The position numbers and the translations under genes were made by a program. The notes beneath the pieces are model-generated. The model did no database searches. It saw only the letters and a list, made by a program, of their open reading frames with translations, and was not told the origin of the DNA. Positions 37,044 through 45,246 of a stretch of DNA of 64,000 bases are shown here, one piece after another. Origin of the DNA: DATMNR01 sp963702765 (GTDB lineage Bacteria; Chloroflexota; Ktedonobacteria; Ktedonobacterales; Ktedonobacteraceae); the NCBI GenBank assembly GCA_963702765.1, contig CAVPEB010000019.1, forward strand, positions 1 through 64,000, written 5' to 3'. The first letter of the stretch is position 1. Each line of letters begins with the position of its first letter.

Positions 37044-38192
37044 ATGCACATTCTCATCGCACCACAATCTCTCAAAGGAAGCCTCACAGCCGCAGAAGCT
37101 GGATCGGCAATTGCACAGGGCGTGCGAAAGATCTATTCGGAGGCAGAAATTGAAGTTGTGCCAATAGCGGATGGCGGTGAAGGCACAGTGCAAGCGCTCG
37201 TCGATGCTTCCGGAGGGAAATTAATTCAGAAGACGGTGACAGGCCCGCTGGGAGAACCCGTTCAAGCCTTCTTTGGCCTCATGGGTGATGGAAGCACCGC
37301 TGCGATTGAAATGGCAGCATGTGCAGGGCTGCCACTTGTACCTCCTGCGAAACGAGATCCCAGAATCACTACCACATATGGAGTAGGCGAATTGATTCTG
37401 GCAGCTTTGGACTATGGCAGCCGACATTTTATTATCGGTATTGGAGGTAGCGCAACGAATGATGGAGGAGCTGGCATGGCTCAAGCATTAGGGGCTTCGC
37501 TTCTCGATATGCAAGACACAAATATAGCATTCGGTGGAGCTGCACTGGCAACACTTGCGCATATTTCAACTTCAAGCATGGATTCTCGATTGCAAACATG
37601 CACGGTAGAGGTTGCCTGTGATGTGACCAATCCACTTTGCGGCCCCATGGGCGCATCGGCAGTCTACGGACCACAAAAAGGAGCTACACCAGAAATGGTG
37701 GAAGAATTAGACAAGGCGCTCGCTCATTACGCACGCATAGTTGAACAAGATCTTAACATGTCGATTGGAGAGATCCCCGGAGCAGGCGCTGCGGGTGGCC
37801 TGGGTGCAGGGCTAATGGCTTTTCTACACGCAAAATTGCGGCCTGGTGCCCAGATTGTATTTGAAGCAGTAGCACTGGAAGAACGCATACGAAAGGCTGA
37901 CCTGGTGATTACAGCAGAAGGACAAATTGATGCACAGACAGCCTATGGGAAGAGTGTTGGAGCCGTAGCAGAAATAGCAAAACGCTACGACCTACCAGTA
38001 CTGGCTTTTGCGGGAAGCCTGGGTGAAAATTACCAGGTTGTTTATGAGCTTGGTGTCGATGCTGTGGCAGCTTTGCCCGCCAGCCCAGTAACTTTAACAT
38101 ACGCGATGGAAAATGCATCTCGTTTGTTAAGTGACGCGGCTGAACGAGCTTGCAGGTTCATGCAGGTTGGAGCCAGGACAAAAGATATGTAA
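37044..38192 (+). CDS. Glycerate 2-kinase (GlxK/GarK family)
   Basis: A 382-residue kinase starting MHILIAPQSLKGSLTAAEAG, with VPIADGGEGTVQALV, AAIEMAACAGLPLV, GIGGSATNDGGAGMAQALGA, NPLCGPMGASAVYGPQKGA and GAGAAGGLGAGLMAFL. These are the conserved blocks of the class I glycerate kinases. It phosphorylates D-glycerate to 2-phosphoglycerate, feeding glyoxylate-derived carbon into glycolysis. Length is typical. A GGAGAAA run precedes the ATG. It is transcribed alone from an extended -10 promoter flanked upstream by the 9-bp repeat array. Confidence 0.93.
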   Translation: MHILIAPQSLKGSLTAAEAGSAIAQGVRKIYSEAEIEVVPIADGGEGTVQALVDASGGKLIQKTVTGPLGEPVQAFFGLMGDGSTAAIEMAACAGLPLVPPAKRDPRITTTYGVGELILAALDYGSRHFIIGIGGSATNDGGAGMAQALGASLLDMQDTNIAFGGAALATLAHISTSSMDSRLQTCTVEVACDVTNPLCGPMGASAVYGPQKGATPEMVEELDKALAHYARIVEQDLNMSIGEIPGAGAAGGLGAGLMAFLHAKLRPGAQIVFEAVALEERIRKADLVITAEGQIDAQTAYGKSVGAVAEIAKRYDLPVLAFAGSLGENYQVVYELGVDAVAALPASPVTLTYAMENASRLLSDAAERACRFMQVGARTKDM

Positions 38193-38437
38193 CTTTTATG
38201 ATATTTACCTCGTATATTTGTTTATACTTCTGTTACTTGCAAATATCCGGAATTTTCTCTTCGCAAAAGAAGTTATCATTGACATGAGGTTTCAACGTCT
38301 TACCTAAAAAGCGTATCTAATTTGAGAGGTGCATCGAAAAGATATTTTCCAGCGTATATATATCATAAAGACTTTCAAAAGTCTGCATGAGAATAGCTTG
38401 TAGTTCGTTCCTTTATCATAGAAGGAGTATCGTAATT

Positions 38438-38638
38438 ATGCCAGAGAATTTGTATGCTACAGACAATGCGGACTTTGAACGACTGCTTACACTAGGATTT
38501 TCAGAAGCTGAAGCCACACGGCTTGTCTATATGAAGAACCACGTGAATGAACAAACTGAGTATCGTGAGATGCTTGAAGAGCAACATCGTTTAGGTTTTA
38601 TTCGCTGGCTTATCGAACATGATCGCATGGAAAAATAG
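38438..38638 (+). CDS. Small conserved hypothetical protein
   Basis: A 66-residue acidic, helical protein from ATG 38438, which has AAGGAG 11 bases upstream. It contains LLTLGFSEAEATRLVYMKNH and ends RWLIEHDRMEK. I do not recognise a named family. It is followed directly by a 23-bp terminator, so the gene is monocistronic. No signal peptide or membrane segment is visible. Confidence 0.7.
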   Translation: MPENLYATDNADFERLLTLGFSEAEATRLVYMKNHVNEQTEYREMLEEQHRLGFIRWLIEHDRMEK

Positions 38639-38651
38639 CTGGTGTGTTATA

Positions 38652-38704
38652 AAAGCAAGATGACCGTGCAAACCCTGATGTGGTTTGCACGGTCATCTTG
38701 CTTT
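38652..38704. terminator. Strong bidirectional terminator
   Basis: A perfect 23-bp stem (38652-38674 with 38682-38704) with a 7-base loop. T runs exist on both sides (TTTCATAG on plus, TTTTATAA on minus). It ends the small gene at 38438 and, on the minus strand, the sigma gene/RNase P fragment transcript. Confidence 0.9.
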
Positions 38705-38724
38705 CATAGTCGATATTGATGGAT

Positions 38725-38800
38725 GGGGTTGAGCAATCCATAAGCCGAATTCTGTGCCTGCATTGTCTTACGACTAAACAGGTAGCAATCATCTATCTAG
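38725..38800 (-). ncRNA. rnpB: 3'-terminal fragment of RNase P RNA
   Basis: On the minus strand the sequence has TAGATAGATGATTGCTACC, then after a short variable stretch ACAGAATTCGGCTTATGG. These are the conserved 3' blocks of bacterial RNase P RNA: AGATAGATGATTGC is identical in the Bacillus subtilis RNA, and the ACAGAAnnCGGCTTA block is near-universal. A full rnpB needs about 300 further bases upstream, but that space is the sigma factor gene. The GGAGGAAAGTCC block of the 5' half is not found nearby. A strong terminator follows, as expected for an original rnpB 3' end. I read it as a relic, not a working RNA. Confidence 0.7.
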
Positions 38801-38813
38801 GACTCTCCATCCC

Positions 38814-39425
38814 TCAGTAGTACGCAAACTCCGGCTCCAGAATGGTACGCAGATGTTTGCGCGCACGGGAGAAGTACGTTTTAGCGGTTGATTCAGGCAT
38901 ACTCAACGCCTGCCCAATCTCGCGGAAGCTCAGTTGATCGGTATAGCGAAGCCGTACAATCGCACGGTAGCGTAAGGGCAACCTCTCAATCGCCTCAAGG
39001 ATCTGCTGCCTTAGCTCGAACAGCTCGACTTGCTCTTCCGGCAGCAGTTCTGAGTCGAGAAGCGTGATAAGGGGTGAGTATTCATCCTCATCTGGAAACA
39101 ACGCAATCTCAGAAAAGAGGATCGGCCGCCTGCGACGCAGTTCATCGATGCTGCGATTACGTGCTACCTGGCTTAACCATGCTTTGATCGTTCCATCTTT
39201 TTTTAGTGTGGGTAATGAGCGGTACAATTGCAGAAAGACGTGTTGCAAGATATCGTAAGCGAGGTGTTCGTCACGTACTAGTTGGGAGATCAGGAGATAG
39301 AGCAAGGCACTGTAACGGTCGACCAGGATTTCGAACGCGCCTTGATCGCCGACGTGAGCTCGTTGGACGAGTATATCATCCGCCAGGTCTGAATGCTGCT
39401 TGCTTACTGTGAGATATGTTTGCAT
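38814..39425 (-). CDS. ECF-type sigma-70 family RNA polymerase sigma factor
   Basis: About 203 residues from ATG 39425, with AGGAGG about 10 bases upstream; the ATG at 39434 is too close to it. Region 2 is FEILVDRYSALLYLLISQLV ... AYDILQHVFLQLYRSL and region 4 is LPLRYRAIVRLRYTDQLSF followed by REIGQALSMPESTAKTYFSR. It would direct RNA polymerase to a specific promoter set. It sits 14 bases after the membrane protein gene at 39440, so that protein may be its membrane-bound partner. The upstream GlsB promoter belongs to the direct-repeat family, so this sigma gene may be part of that regulon by read-through. Confidence 0.9.
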   Translation of the reverse strand: MQTYLTVSKQHSDLADDILVQRAHVGDQGAFEILVDRYSALLYLLISQLVRDEHLAYDILQHVFLQLYRSLPTLKKDGTIKAWLSQVARNRSIDELRRRRPILFSEIALFPDEDEYSPLITLLDSELLPEEQVELFELRQQILEAIERLPLRYRAIVRLRYTDQLSFREIGQALSMPESTAKTYFSRARKHLRTILEPEFAYY

Positions 39426-39439
39426 AATGTACATCCCTC

Positions 39440-40141
39440 CTATTCTCGGAAGCTCAGATAATGCGGGTGTCTCACAGTCGCTACCCATGTTCCGAACAGG
39501 CTCACGAGTCCCCCACCAATGCTCCAGAGACAGAGCAGCAAGCAGGAGATCACGAGGTTGCCAGTCGTCATAGGGGTGCCGTTTCCTGCGAGGTTGCCTG
39601 GATAACTGGCGATGAGGCTCGCCAGGAAGGTAATCAGGTAGAAGACGGCACCAGCAAGAGCACCAGCGAGAAAGCCGAGTCGACGACGGACGGCTATTTT
39701 GCCAACGATAAAACCAACAAGAAAGCCCACCAGCAAGCAGAGCGTGAAATTGAGAAGGAGCAATCCTGCCAGGGCCAGAGCCGTCTTGACAGTCAACCTA
39801 TCCACCGCAATTTGCTGGCTAGCTGCATGAAAGGTCCCTGCAAACACGAGGGTGACCACAATCGTCAGTAGCGCAGTGAACACTCCTGCAATGACACCCG
39901 CAATCACTGCATAGTACAACCCCCTTTGAGGAAGGAAATTGTGTTGTTGAGAAAGTGGGGCACCGAGTCGTAACGGAGACTGCGTTCCAGCCAGCGGGGG
40001 TTCGCCATTGAGCGTCCCAGTTGGCTCATCAAGTTCTGCCGGCTTGTTGGCAAGTGATTGTGTTGGCTCATTATTAATGGGTGGAAGATCTCCACTGCTG
40101 TGGAGGGAGTGCAGTTCGCTCCGTGTTGTCGCGTCTTGCAT
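39440..40141 (-). CDS. Membrane protein with long N-terminal cytoplasmic region, upstream of the sigma gene
   Basis: A 233-residue protein with a hydrophilic N-terminal part of about 70 residues and four transmembrane helices (YYAVIAGVIAGVFTALLTIV, ALALAGLLLLNFTLCLLVGF and two more). The start has GAAGGAGG upstream. I do not recognise a family. Because the sigma gene begins 14 bases after its stop, it could be an anti-sigma or sensor partner, but the N-terminal region lacks a recognisable ZAS or other anti-sigma motif. This is inference from position. Confidence 0.65.
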   Translation of the reverse strand: MQDATTRSELHSLHSSGDLPPINNEPTQSLANKPAELDEPTGTLNGEPPLAGTQSPLRLGAPLSQQHNFLPQRGLYYAVIAGVIAGVFTALLTIVVTLVFAGTFHAASQQIAVDRLTVKTALALAGLLLLNFTLCLLVGFLVGFIVGKIAVRRRLGFLAGALAGAVFYLITFLASLIASYPGNLAGNGTPMTTGNLVISCLLLCLWSIGGGLVSLFGTWVATVRHPHYLSFRE

Positions 40142-40258
40142 CTTGTTCCTCCTTCGATTGCTTCATCTCCGTTCGTTCACAAAGTCATCAGTGTCAATGG
40201 TGCATCATGTGGATAAACACCATCGACATTTCTAGCCCTCATTGCTCCTTCACTCCCG

Positions 40259-40576
40259 CTACCGTCCAAAGAGTCTGCCCCTGGATGATCCGCGAGTGAC
40301 AGCATGTAAGATGGCAAGCAGAATACAGGCCCCGATAAAGGCAATCACAATGGTCACGATCAGGCTAGAGGAGCCGCCGATGCCCAGGAAACCGGCCAAC
40401 CATCCTCCGATGAAGGCTCCGATAAGGCCAACGACAATATCGCCGATCAGCCCATAGCCTCCACCACGCATCACCCGACTCGCGAGAAAGCCAGCCACTA
40501 ACCCAACCAGCAGCCACCAAAGCACATTTGACAGACTAAGAGTAACAGCAGCAAGCAGAAGTGTTGCAAGTGTCAT
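40259..40576 (-). CDS. GlsB/YeaQ/YmgE (transglycosylase-associated) stress membrane protein
   Basis: About 105 residues from ATG 40576, with AAAGGA upstream; the open frame continues to 40654 but this would leave almost no leader behind the promoter at 40668. The sequence LLVGLVAGFLASRVMRGGGY and GLIGDIVVGLIGAFIGGWLA, with three glycine-rich helices, is the hallmark of this family of small stress-induced membrane proteins. The promoter carries three AACG repeats of the direct-repeat family. It lies 117 bases ahead of the membrane protein and sigma genes and may be co-transcribed with them. Confidence 0.88.
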   Translation of the reverse strand: MTLATLLLAAVTLSLSNVLWWLLVGLVAGFLASRVMRGGGYGLIGDIVVGLIGAFIGGWLAGFLGIGGSSSLIVTIVIAFIGACILLAILHAVTRGSSRGRLFGR

Positions 40577-40667
40577 GATTTTTTCCTTTCTTTGATAAGG
40601 ATGTATCGCTCTCCAATCGCTCTGCCCCTCTGTTGGGCTTAGTAGGAAAGCCATCCTCTCTTCTTAA

Positions 40668-40709
40668 AGAGTACGTGCCAAGCGTTATACAATGCGTTAA
40701 ATAAACGTT
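40668..40709 (-). promoter_or_regulatory. Direct-repeat promoter of glsB
   Basis: Minus strand: AACG starting 40709, AACGC starting 40698 and AACGC starting 40686 (spacing 11 then 12), followed after 8 bp from the last heptamer by -10 TACTCT (40673-40668). It is a member of the nine-promoter family of this window. Confidence 0.8.
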
Positions 40710-40726
40710 ATATGAACCATCTGTGC

Positions 40727-41210
40727 TCAACTGCCTCCTTGCTGGCTTGTCTCGACGAACCACAGCCATTTGTCGATGCCTCGTGCGATCTCTGTGAAGA
40801 TGTCAGCCGTATCGGTGTCCTTCAGTTCGGTCGCCTGCTCGCTAGCATAGCGCGCATGCTTGCCACAAGCGGTGAGCGCCGTTGAAATCGCATTGATATG
40901 GCCTTGCCCATCGGCAGTCGAAAGCCAATACTCGTCGAGCGAAGACCGCCTGGCGACCGCCTGCGCTGTTCCCTCAGCTATGCCACCAAGCTGCACAATG
41001 TGCTCGGCAATCAGGTTCGCATACTCTTCCACTCCCTGGGAGACTTTATCGAACAGCTCGCGCAAGGCCATGAAATGTGGCCCCTTGACATTCCAGTAAG
41101 CCTGTCTGACTTTGTAGTTGCAGATCGATCGTGTCAGCTAACCGGCGGTTTAACAGCTCGATCAGTTTGGCCTGCTGCTCTTCGGGCAGGGCTTTATTTT
41201 GCCTGGACAT
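40727..41210 (-). pseudogene. Dps-like ferritin family gene with a frameshift
   Basis: From ATG 41210 (AAGGAG upstream) the frame reads LIELLNRRLADTIDLQLQS, then one extra base near 41108 shifts it; the rest continues in another frame as QAYWNVKGPHFMALRELFDK and DTADIFTEIARGIDKWLWFV. Together they make a normal-length Dps (about 160 residues), a DNA-binding iron-storage protein of stationary phase. Two ferroxidase positions that are usually His (KQAHWNVKG and LHxLFD) are Tyr and Arg here, so iron oxidation may have been lost before the frameshift. A sequencing error is possible. The promoter is of the direct-repeat family. Confidence 0.8.
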
Positions 41211-41239
41211 GGGAGTACTCCTTTCACTCGAGTAGTATG

Positions 41240-41267
41240 TTGTGCGATAATGAATAGGTTCTATAGT
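41240..41267 (+). promoter_or_regulatory. Possible promoter of the BTAD regulator gene
   Basis: -35 TTGTGC (41240-41245), 16-bp spacer, -10 TATAGT (41262-41267). The leader would be about 107 bases and would run through the repeat pair at 41363-41379. Confidence 0.4.
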
Positions 41268-41348
41268 ATGGTCGATTGAACACTCTCTGACCTCCCCGTC
41301 TCTCTGTCTATGGAGTCAGCTTTCATATATGTATCATCTCTCAATTTC

Positions 41349-41379
41349 ATAGTAACAGTAGAGCGTTATAAGGAGCGTT
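41349..41379 (-). promoter_or_regulatory. Direct-repeat promoter of dps, overlapping the regulator start
   Basis: Minus strand: AACGC starting 41379 and 41367 (12 bp apart), then 8 bp after the second heptamer the -10 TACTAT (41354-41349). It reads toward dps. On the plus strand the same bases include AAGGAG (41370-41375), the ribosome-binding site of the BTAD regulator, and end 2 bases before its ATG at 41382. Confidence 0.8.
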
Positions 41380-41381
41380 AA

Positions 41382-44300
41382 ATGGGCGACGTACGCTTCA
41401 CATTACTGGGTCCACCAGAAGTGCGCCATGCCGGTCAGGCATTGCTGTTCTCCACGCGCAAGGAGCTCGCGCTCCTTCTCTATCTGGCGGTAGAAGGTCG
41501 TGTCCATTCGCGCAAAAACCTCTCCGAGCTTTTCTGGCCAGAAGGTGATGCGATGCATGGCCGGGCAGCCCTACGTATTAGTCTGCTCCATCTACGTCAT
41601 CTGCTGGGAGATGGTGCTGGTGTTGATCATGTATCTCACCTCTTCATCAAACGCGACACCCTCGGTCTTGATCTCACCTCCGCGATAGAACTTGACCTGC
41701 ATACCCTCGACGAGGCCTGGAGGTTGGCGCGCGCCTCGACACACACGATACTGACCATGCCAGAAGACGAACATCGCAGCTTGCTCGACCAGCTCCAACG
41801 TGCAACCAGCCTCGCTCGTGGTGAGTTTTTGGAGGGCTTTTCGCTCCGCGATGCCCCAGCTTTCGACGACTGGGCTCGATTCCAACGCGAATACTGGCAC
41901 GTGCGCATCAATGAGGTCTTCGACCGACTCTCCCAGTTGCAATTCGAAGCAGGAGAGTTGGTGCCTGCTCTTGAAACAGTCAACCGCTGGCTCGTCCTCA
42001 ACCCACTGCACGAAGAGGCCTACAGACGTCTGATGCGCCTGCACTTCGCAGCCGGTGATCGGGCAGCGGCCTTGCACGCGTATGACGTGTGTCGAACGAA
42101 GCTTTACACAGACATGCAGACTGAGCCAACCCAAGAAACCGTGGCGCTGGCTAGCCGCATGCGAGCCGTGACCCCTCCCCAACGTAAGGAGGCACCCAAG
42201 ACCCCTGGAGCACTTTCTCCAGCATCACTCAACGAAAGCCCGCTCCTGGGACGGACAACAGAGTTGAGTACCTTGATCAGGGTGTATCATAGCGCACAAC
42301 GTGGTCAGACACAGGTCGTGTTCCTGGAGGGGGAGGCCGGTATTGGCAAGACGCGGTTGGCAACAGAGTTTCTGACCTGGGCAGAAGTAGAGGGGGCAGA
42401 CGTCTTGCAAGGCCGAGCCTTTGAAAGCGGTGGTCATTTGCCATATCAGCCTGTCATCGAGGCCTTACGTCCGCGCATCGAGCGGGAGAACGCTCCAGAG
42501 GACCTGCTTTCAGACATCTGGCTGGCCGAACTCACGCGCCTGCTGCCTGAACTGTGCGATCGCTATCCTGATCTGCCTGCCCCACTTGGAGACAAGTCCG
42601 TAGCACGCAATCGGTTGTTCGAAGCGGTAGCACGCCTGGGACAAGCCCTGGCAGCACGAACGACACTCGTCTTGTTCATCGACGATGTGCAATGGGCCGA
42701 TTCCGCCTCACTCGATGTATTGCATTATCTGGCACGAAGCTGGTCGGAGAGCGGGACGCCTGTGTTACTCCTCCTAACATTGCCTATGGGATCAAGAGGT
42801 CAGCTGCCAGAGTTTGACGATTGGCGAGCTGGCATGGAACGAGCCTTGCCGCTGACTCGCCTTCAGCTTAGTCTGCTGACCACCGAAGACATTCTGCGCC
42901 TGCTACAAGCATTAGAGAGGGAAGGACAGAAGGACAGAAGACAAGCAGCGGACCTGGAACGCTTCGGGCAGTGGCTGTTTGCGGAAACAGAGGGACAACC
43001 ATTCTATCTGATGGAAACGATCAAGGTCTTGATCGAGCGCGGCGCGCTCGCCTCGCGCCTAAAAGAAGAGGGAGGATGGACACTTGACTTCACAGCAGCT
43101 ATGGAGCATGAAATGGTGATGCGAGGATTCTTCCCCCCCAGTGTGCGCGAAGTCATCTGCGCCCGATTGGATCGACTCTCTCCGAATGCCTTTGCACTTC
43201 TGGCGGCAGGAGCCGTCCTCGACCGCGGAATAACCTTTGTTCACCTGTGCCAGGTGGCTGATCTCGAAGAAGAAGTCGGACTCCCAGCCATGGATGAGAT
43301 ACTGCACAGCGGTCTGCTGCTTGAGTTGGAGCGAGCGGGGGGAGAGACAGGACGCCTGGCTGTTGGAAACTATGTGTTCGCTCATCCGAAGATTCGTGCG
43401 GTCGTCTATGCTGAGGCAGGTGAAGCGAGGCGCTCCATCTTTCATCGCCGTGCGTTGCAAACATTGCAAGCGGCATCTGCGTCTGCGGTGGAACTGGCCT
43501 ATCATGCCCTGGCTGCCGGACTTGCAGAACCAGCCTTTCACTGGTGTATCGCCGCAGGCGATGAGGCCATGCAGGTGTTTGCTGTGCGCGATGCACTCAC
43601 CTTCTACGAGCAGGCACGACATCTTATGGCTGAGCGAGTCCATGGGCTTGGCCTCTTGACCATGCTTCCTGCGCCGGAGATTGAGCATCTCTATATCCAC
43701 CTGGGGCGGGCATATGAACTGAACTCCGAGTGGGAGAAAGCTCGGGCGGCCTATACATCGATGCTCGCGTACGCACGGGAGGCAGGCGAGCTGGTGATGG
43801 AGAGCACCATCCTCAACCGCCTGGCAATTCTGGCTGCCCAGCAGTCCTTCGACCTGGTTACAGCACAGACGCTGCTCGAGGAGGCATGGCGTGTTGCCGA
43901 AGCGAGCGGTGATTTAGTGACATTGGCGGAGACGGAGTGGAATCTGGCGCAGATGGCGATCCATGCCTGGAAGTCGGAGCAAGCCTTGCTCCATGCCGAG
44001 CGTGCCCTCGAACGGGCACGTATGACTGGCCTGAAAGAATTGACCGCACGCAGCTTATACACGCTTGGTATGAGCTATGCTTTGGGTAACCGCTGGGAGG
44101 AGGCTGTGTTGTTTGCCGAGGATGCCCGAACCCTGTACGCGGCGATCGGGGATCAAGCAGGTGTTACCGGAGGTTTGTCAGCACAGTTGATCTATGCTGG
44201 ATCCCCACCATCAGAGCTATTGACAAAGCGGGCGATGGAAGTGCTCTGCCTGTGTCTTCTGGCTCTAGGCCACGTCAATCGCGGCGAGCCACTGACAGGC

Positions 44301-45146
44301 GTAAACGCCGGGCGAGCCGCGCTCGACATCAGCCTGGAGATCAACAACATGTGGGCACAGGTATACAGCGTGCTGAACCTGAATCACGCATTACTGGAGA
44401 TTGGGGATTACGAAGAGGCGCTGCGCATCACGCAGCAAGGGGTGGAGATGGCGCGTACGCTCCCCAATCCGACCCTGCTTTTATTCATGCTCACGGTCTC
44501 AGGTGCGGTGCAACAAGCGATGTTGCGGCTGGAAGAAGCACACGAGACACTCATGGAGTCGCTGGCCCTTAGTGAGACAATCGCGGTCAAGTCATATAAA
44601 GTGCTTGCAACTTCCAGATTGTGCGCGAACCGTGCCCTCGCTGGTGACTGGAAGACCGCGTACACGTATGCTCTGGAGACAGTAGCAGTACGTAAAGACA
44701 TGGAAGCTTCGTTGCTCTTCATCGACTTCACACGCTACTACGAGACAGAGGCGCTGCTTCGGGGTGGCGAGGAGGAGTGGGCCAGGGAGGATGTGAAACG
44801 CCTGGGTGCGCACATCAATTCTAATCGGCGGCAACGCCTCGCCTATCTGCGGGCACGGGCGACATTGGCTCAGTGGGATGGAGAAACGAACGAGACGCTG
44901 GAATCTTTACAAGAAGCGGCAGTACTGGCCAATGAGATCGGACTACCAGGCGAGCTATGGCAGATCGAGGTAGCGCTCGGAGAAGCGTATACATCCCGTG
45001 GAGAGATGGAGCAGGCATACCAAACGTTTGTGAGAGCTGGTGCGATTGTGCAGGGTCTTGCAGCGAAGATGGAGGATGAGGAACTGCGCACGAACTTCCT
45101 CGCCGCACCTGCTGTACAACGAGCATTGGAACTTGGACGAGCATAG
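41382..45146 (+). CDS. BTAD-ATPase-TPR transcriptional activator (SARP/AfsR-like)
   Basis: A 1,254-residue regulator. Residues 1-~95 form an OmpR-type winged helix (VRFTLLGPPEVRHAG ... FWPEGDAMHGRAALRIS), and ~100-250 the bacterial transcriptional activation domain (EFLEGFSLRDAPAFDDWARF and later AALHAYDVCRTKL). A STAND/AAA ATPase follows, with Walker A GEAGIGKT (317-324) and Walker B LVLFIDD (429-435). The rest, from ~700, is TPR repeats. Proteins of this design bind direct repeats next to the -10 box and activate transcription. Repeats of that kind lie across its own ribosome-binding site and at eight further promoters in the following 20 kb, so it is the best candidate for their regulator. 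Malic enzyme follows after 100 bases. Confidence 0.9.
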   Translation: MGDVRFTLLGPPEVRHAGQALLFSTRKELALLLYLAVEGRVHSRKNLSELFWPEGDAMHGRAALRISLLHLRHLLGDGAGVDHVSHLFIKRDTLGLDLTSAIELDLHTLDEAWRLARASTHTILTMPEDEHRSLLDQLQRATSLARGEFLEGFSLRDAPAFDDWARFQREYWHVRINEVFDRLSQLQFEAGELVPALETVNRWLVLNPLHEEAYRRLMRLHFAAGDRAAALHAYDVCRTKLYTDMQTEPTQETVALASRMRAVTPPQRKEAPKTPGALSPASLNESPLLGRTTELSTLIRVYHSAQRGQTQVVFLEGEAGIGKTRLATEFLTWAEVEGADVLQGRAFESGGHLPYQPVIEALRPRIERENAPEDLLSDIWLAELTRLLPELCDRYPDLPAPLGDKSVARNRLFEAVARLGQALAARTTLVLFIDDVQWADSASLDVLHYLARSWSESGTPVLLLLTLPMGSRGQLPEFDDWRAGMERALPLTRLQLSLLTTEDILRLLQALEREGQKDRRQAADLERFGQWLFAETEGQPFYLMETIKVLIERGALASRLKEEGGWTLDFTAAMEHEMVMRGFFPPSVREVICARLDRLSPNAFALLAAGAVLDRGITFVHLCQVADLEEEVGLPAMDEILHSGLLLELERAGGETGRLAVGNYVFAHPKIRAVVYAEAGEARRSIFHRRALQTLQAASASAVELAYHALAAGLAEPAFHWCIAAGDEAMQVFAVRDALTFYEQARHLMAERVHGLGLLTMLPAPEIEHLYIHLGRAYELNSEWEKARAAYTSMLAYAREAGELVMESTILNRLAILAAQQSFDLVTAQTLLEEAWRVAEASGDLVTLAETEWNLAQMAIHAWKSEQALLHAERALERARMTGLKELTARSLYTLGMSYALGNRWEEAVLFAEDARTLYAAIGDQAGVTGGLSAQLIYAGSPPSELLTKRAMEVLCLCLLALGHVNRGEPLTGVNAGRAALDISLEINNMWAQVYSVLNLNHALLEIGDYEEALRITQQGVEMARTLPNPTLLLFMLTVSGAVQQAMLRLEEAHETLMESLALSETIAVKSYKVLATSRLCANRALAGDWKTAYTYALETVAVRKDMEASLLFIDFTRYYETEALLRGGEEEWAREDVKRLGAHINSNRRQRLAYLRARATLAQWDGETNETLESLQEAAVLANEIGLPGELWQIEVALGEAYTSRGEMEQAYQTFVRAGAIVQGLAAKMEDEELRTNFLAAPAVQRALELGRA

Positions 45147-45246
45147 CAAGCAAAGGATTCCTTCTCAGACGTAATACCACAGATATAATAAATACACAGG
45201 AGAAACCATTCAACACAACAGGAAGAGCGAAAGAAGGAGGAACGGA

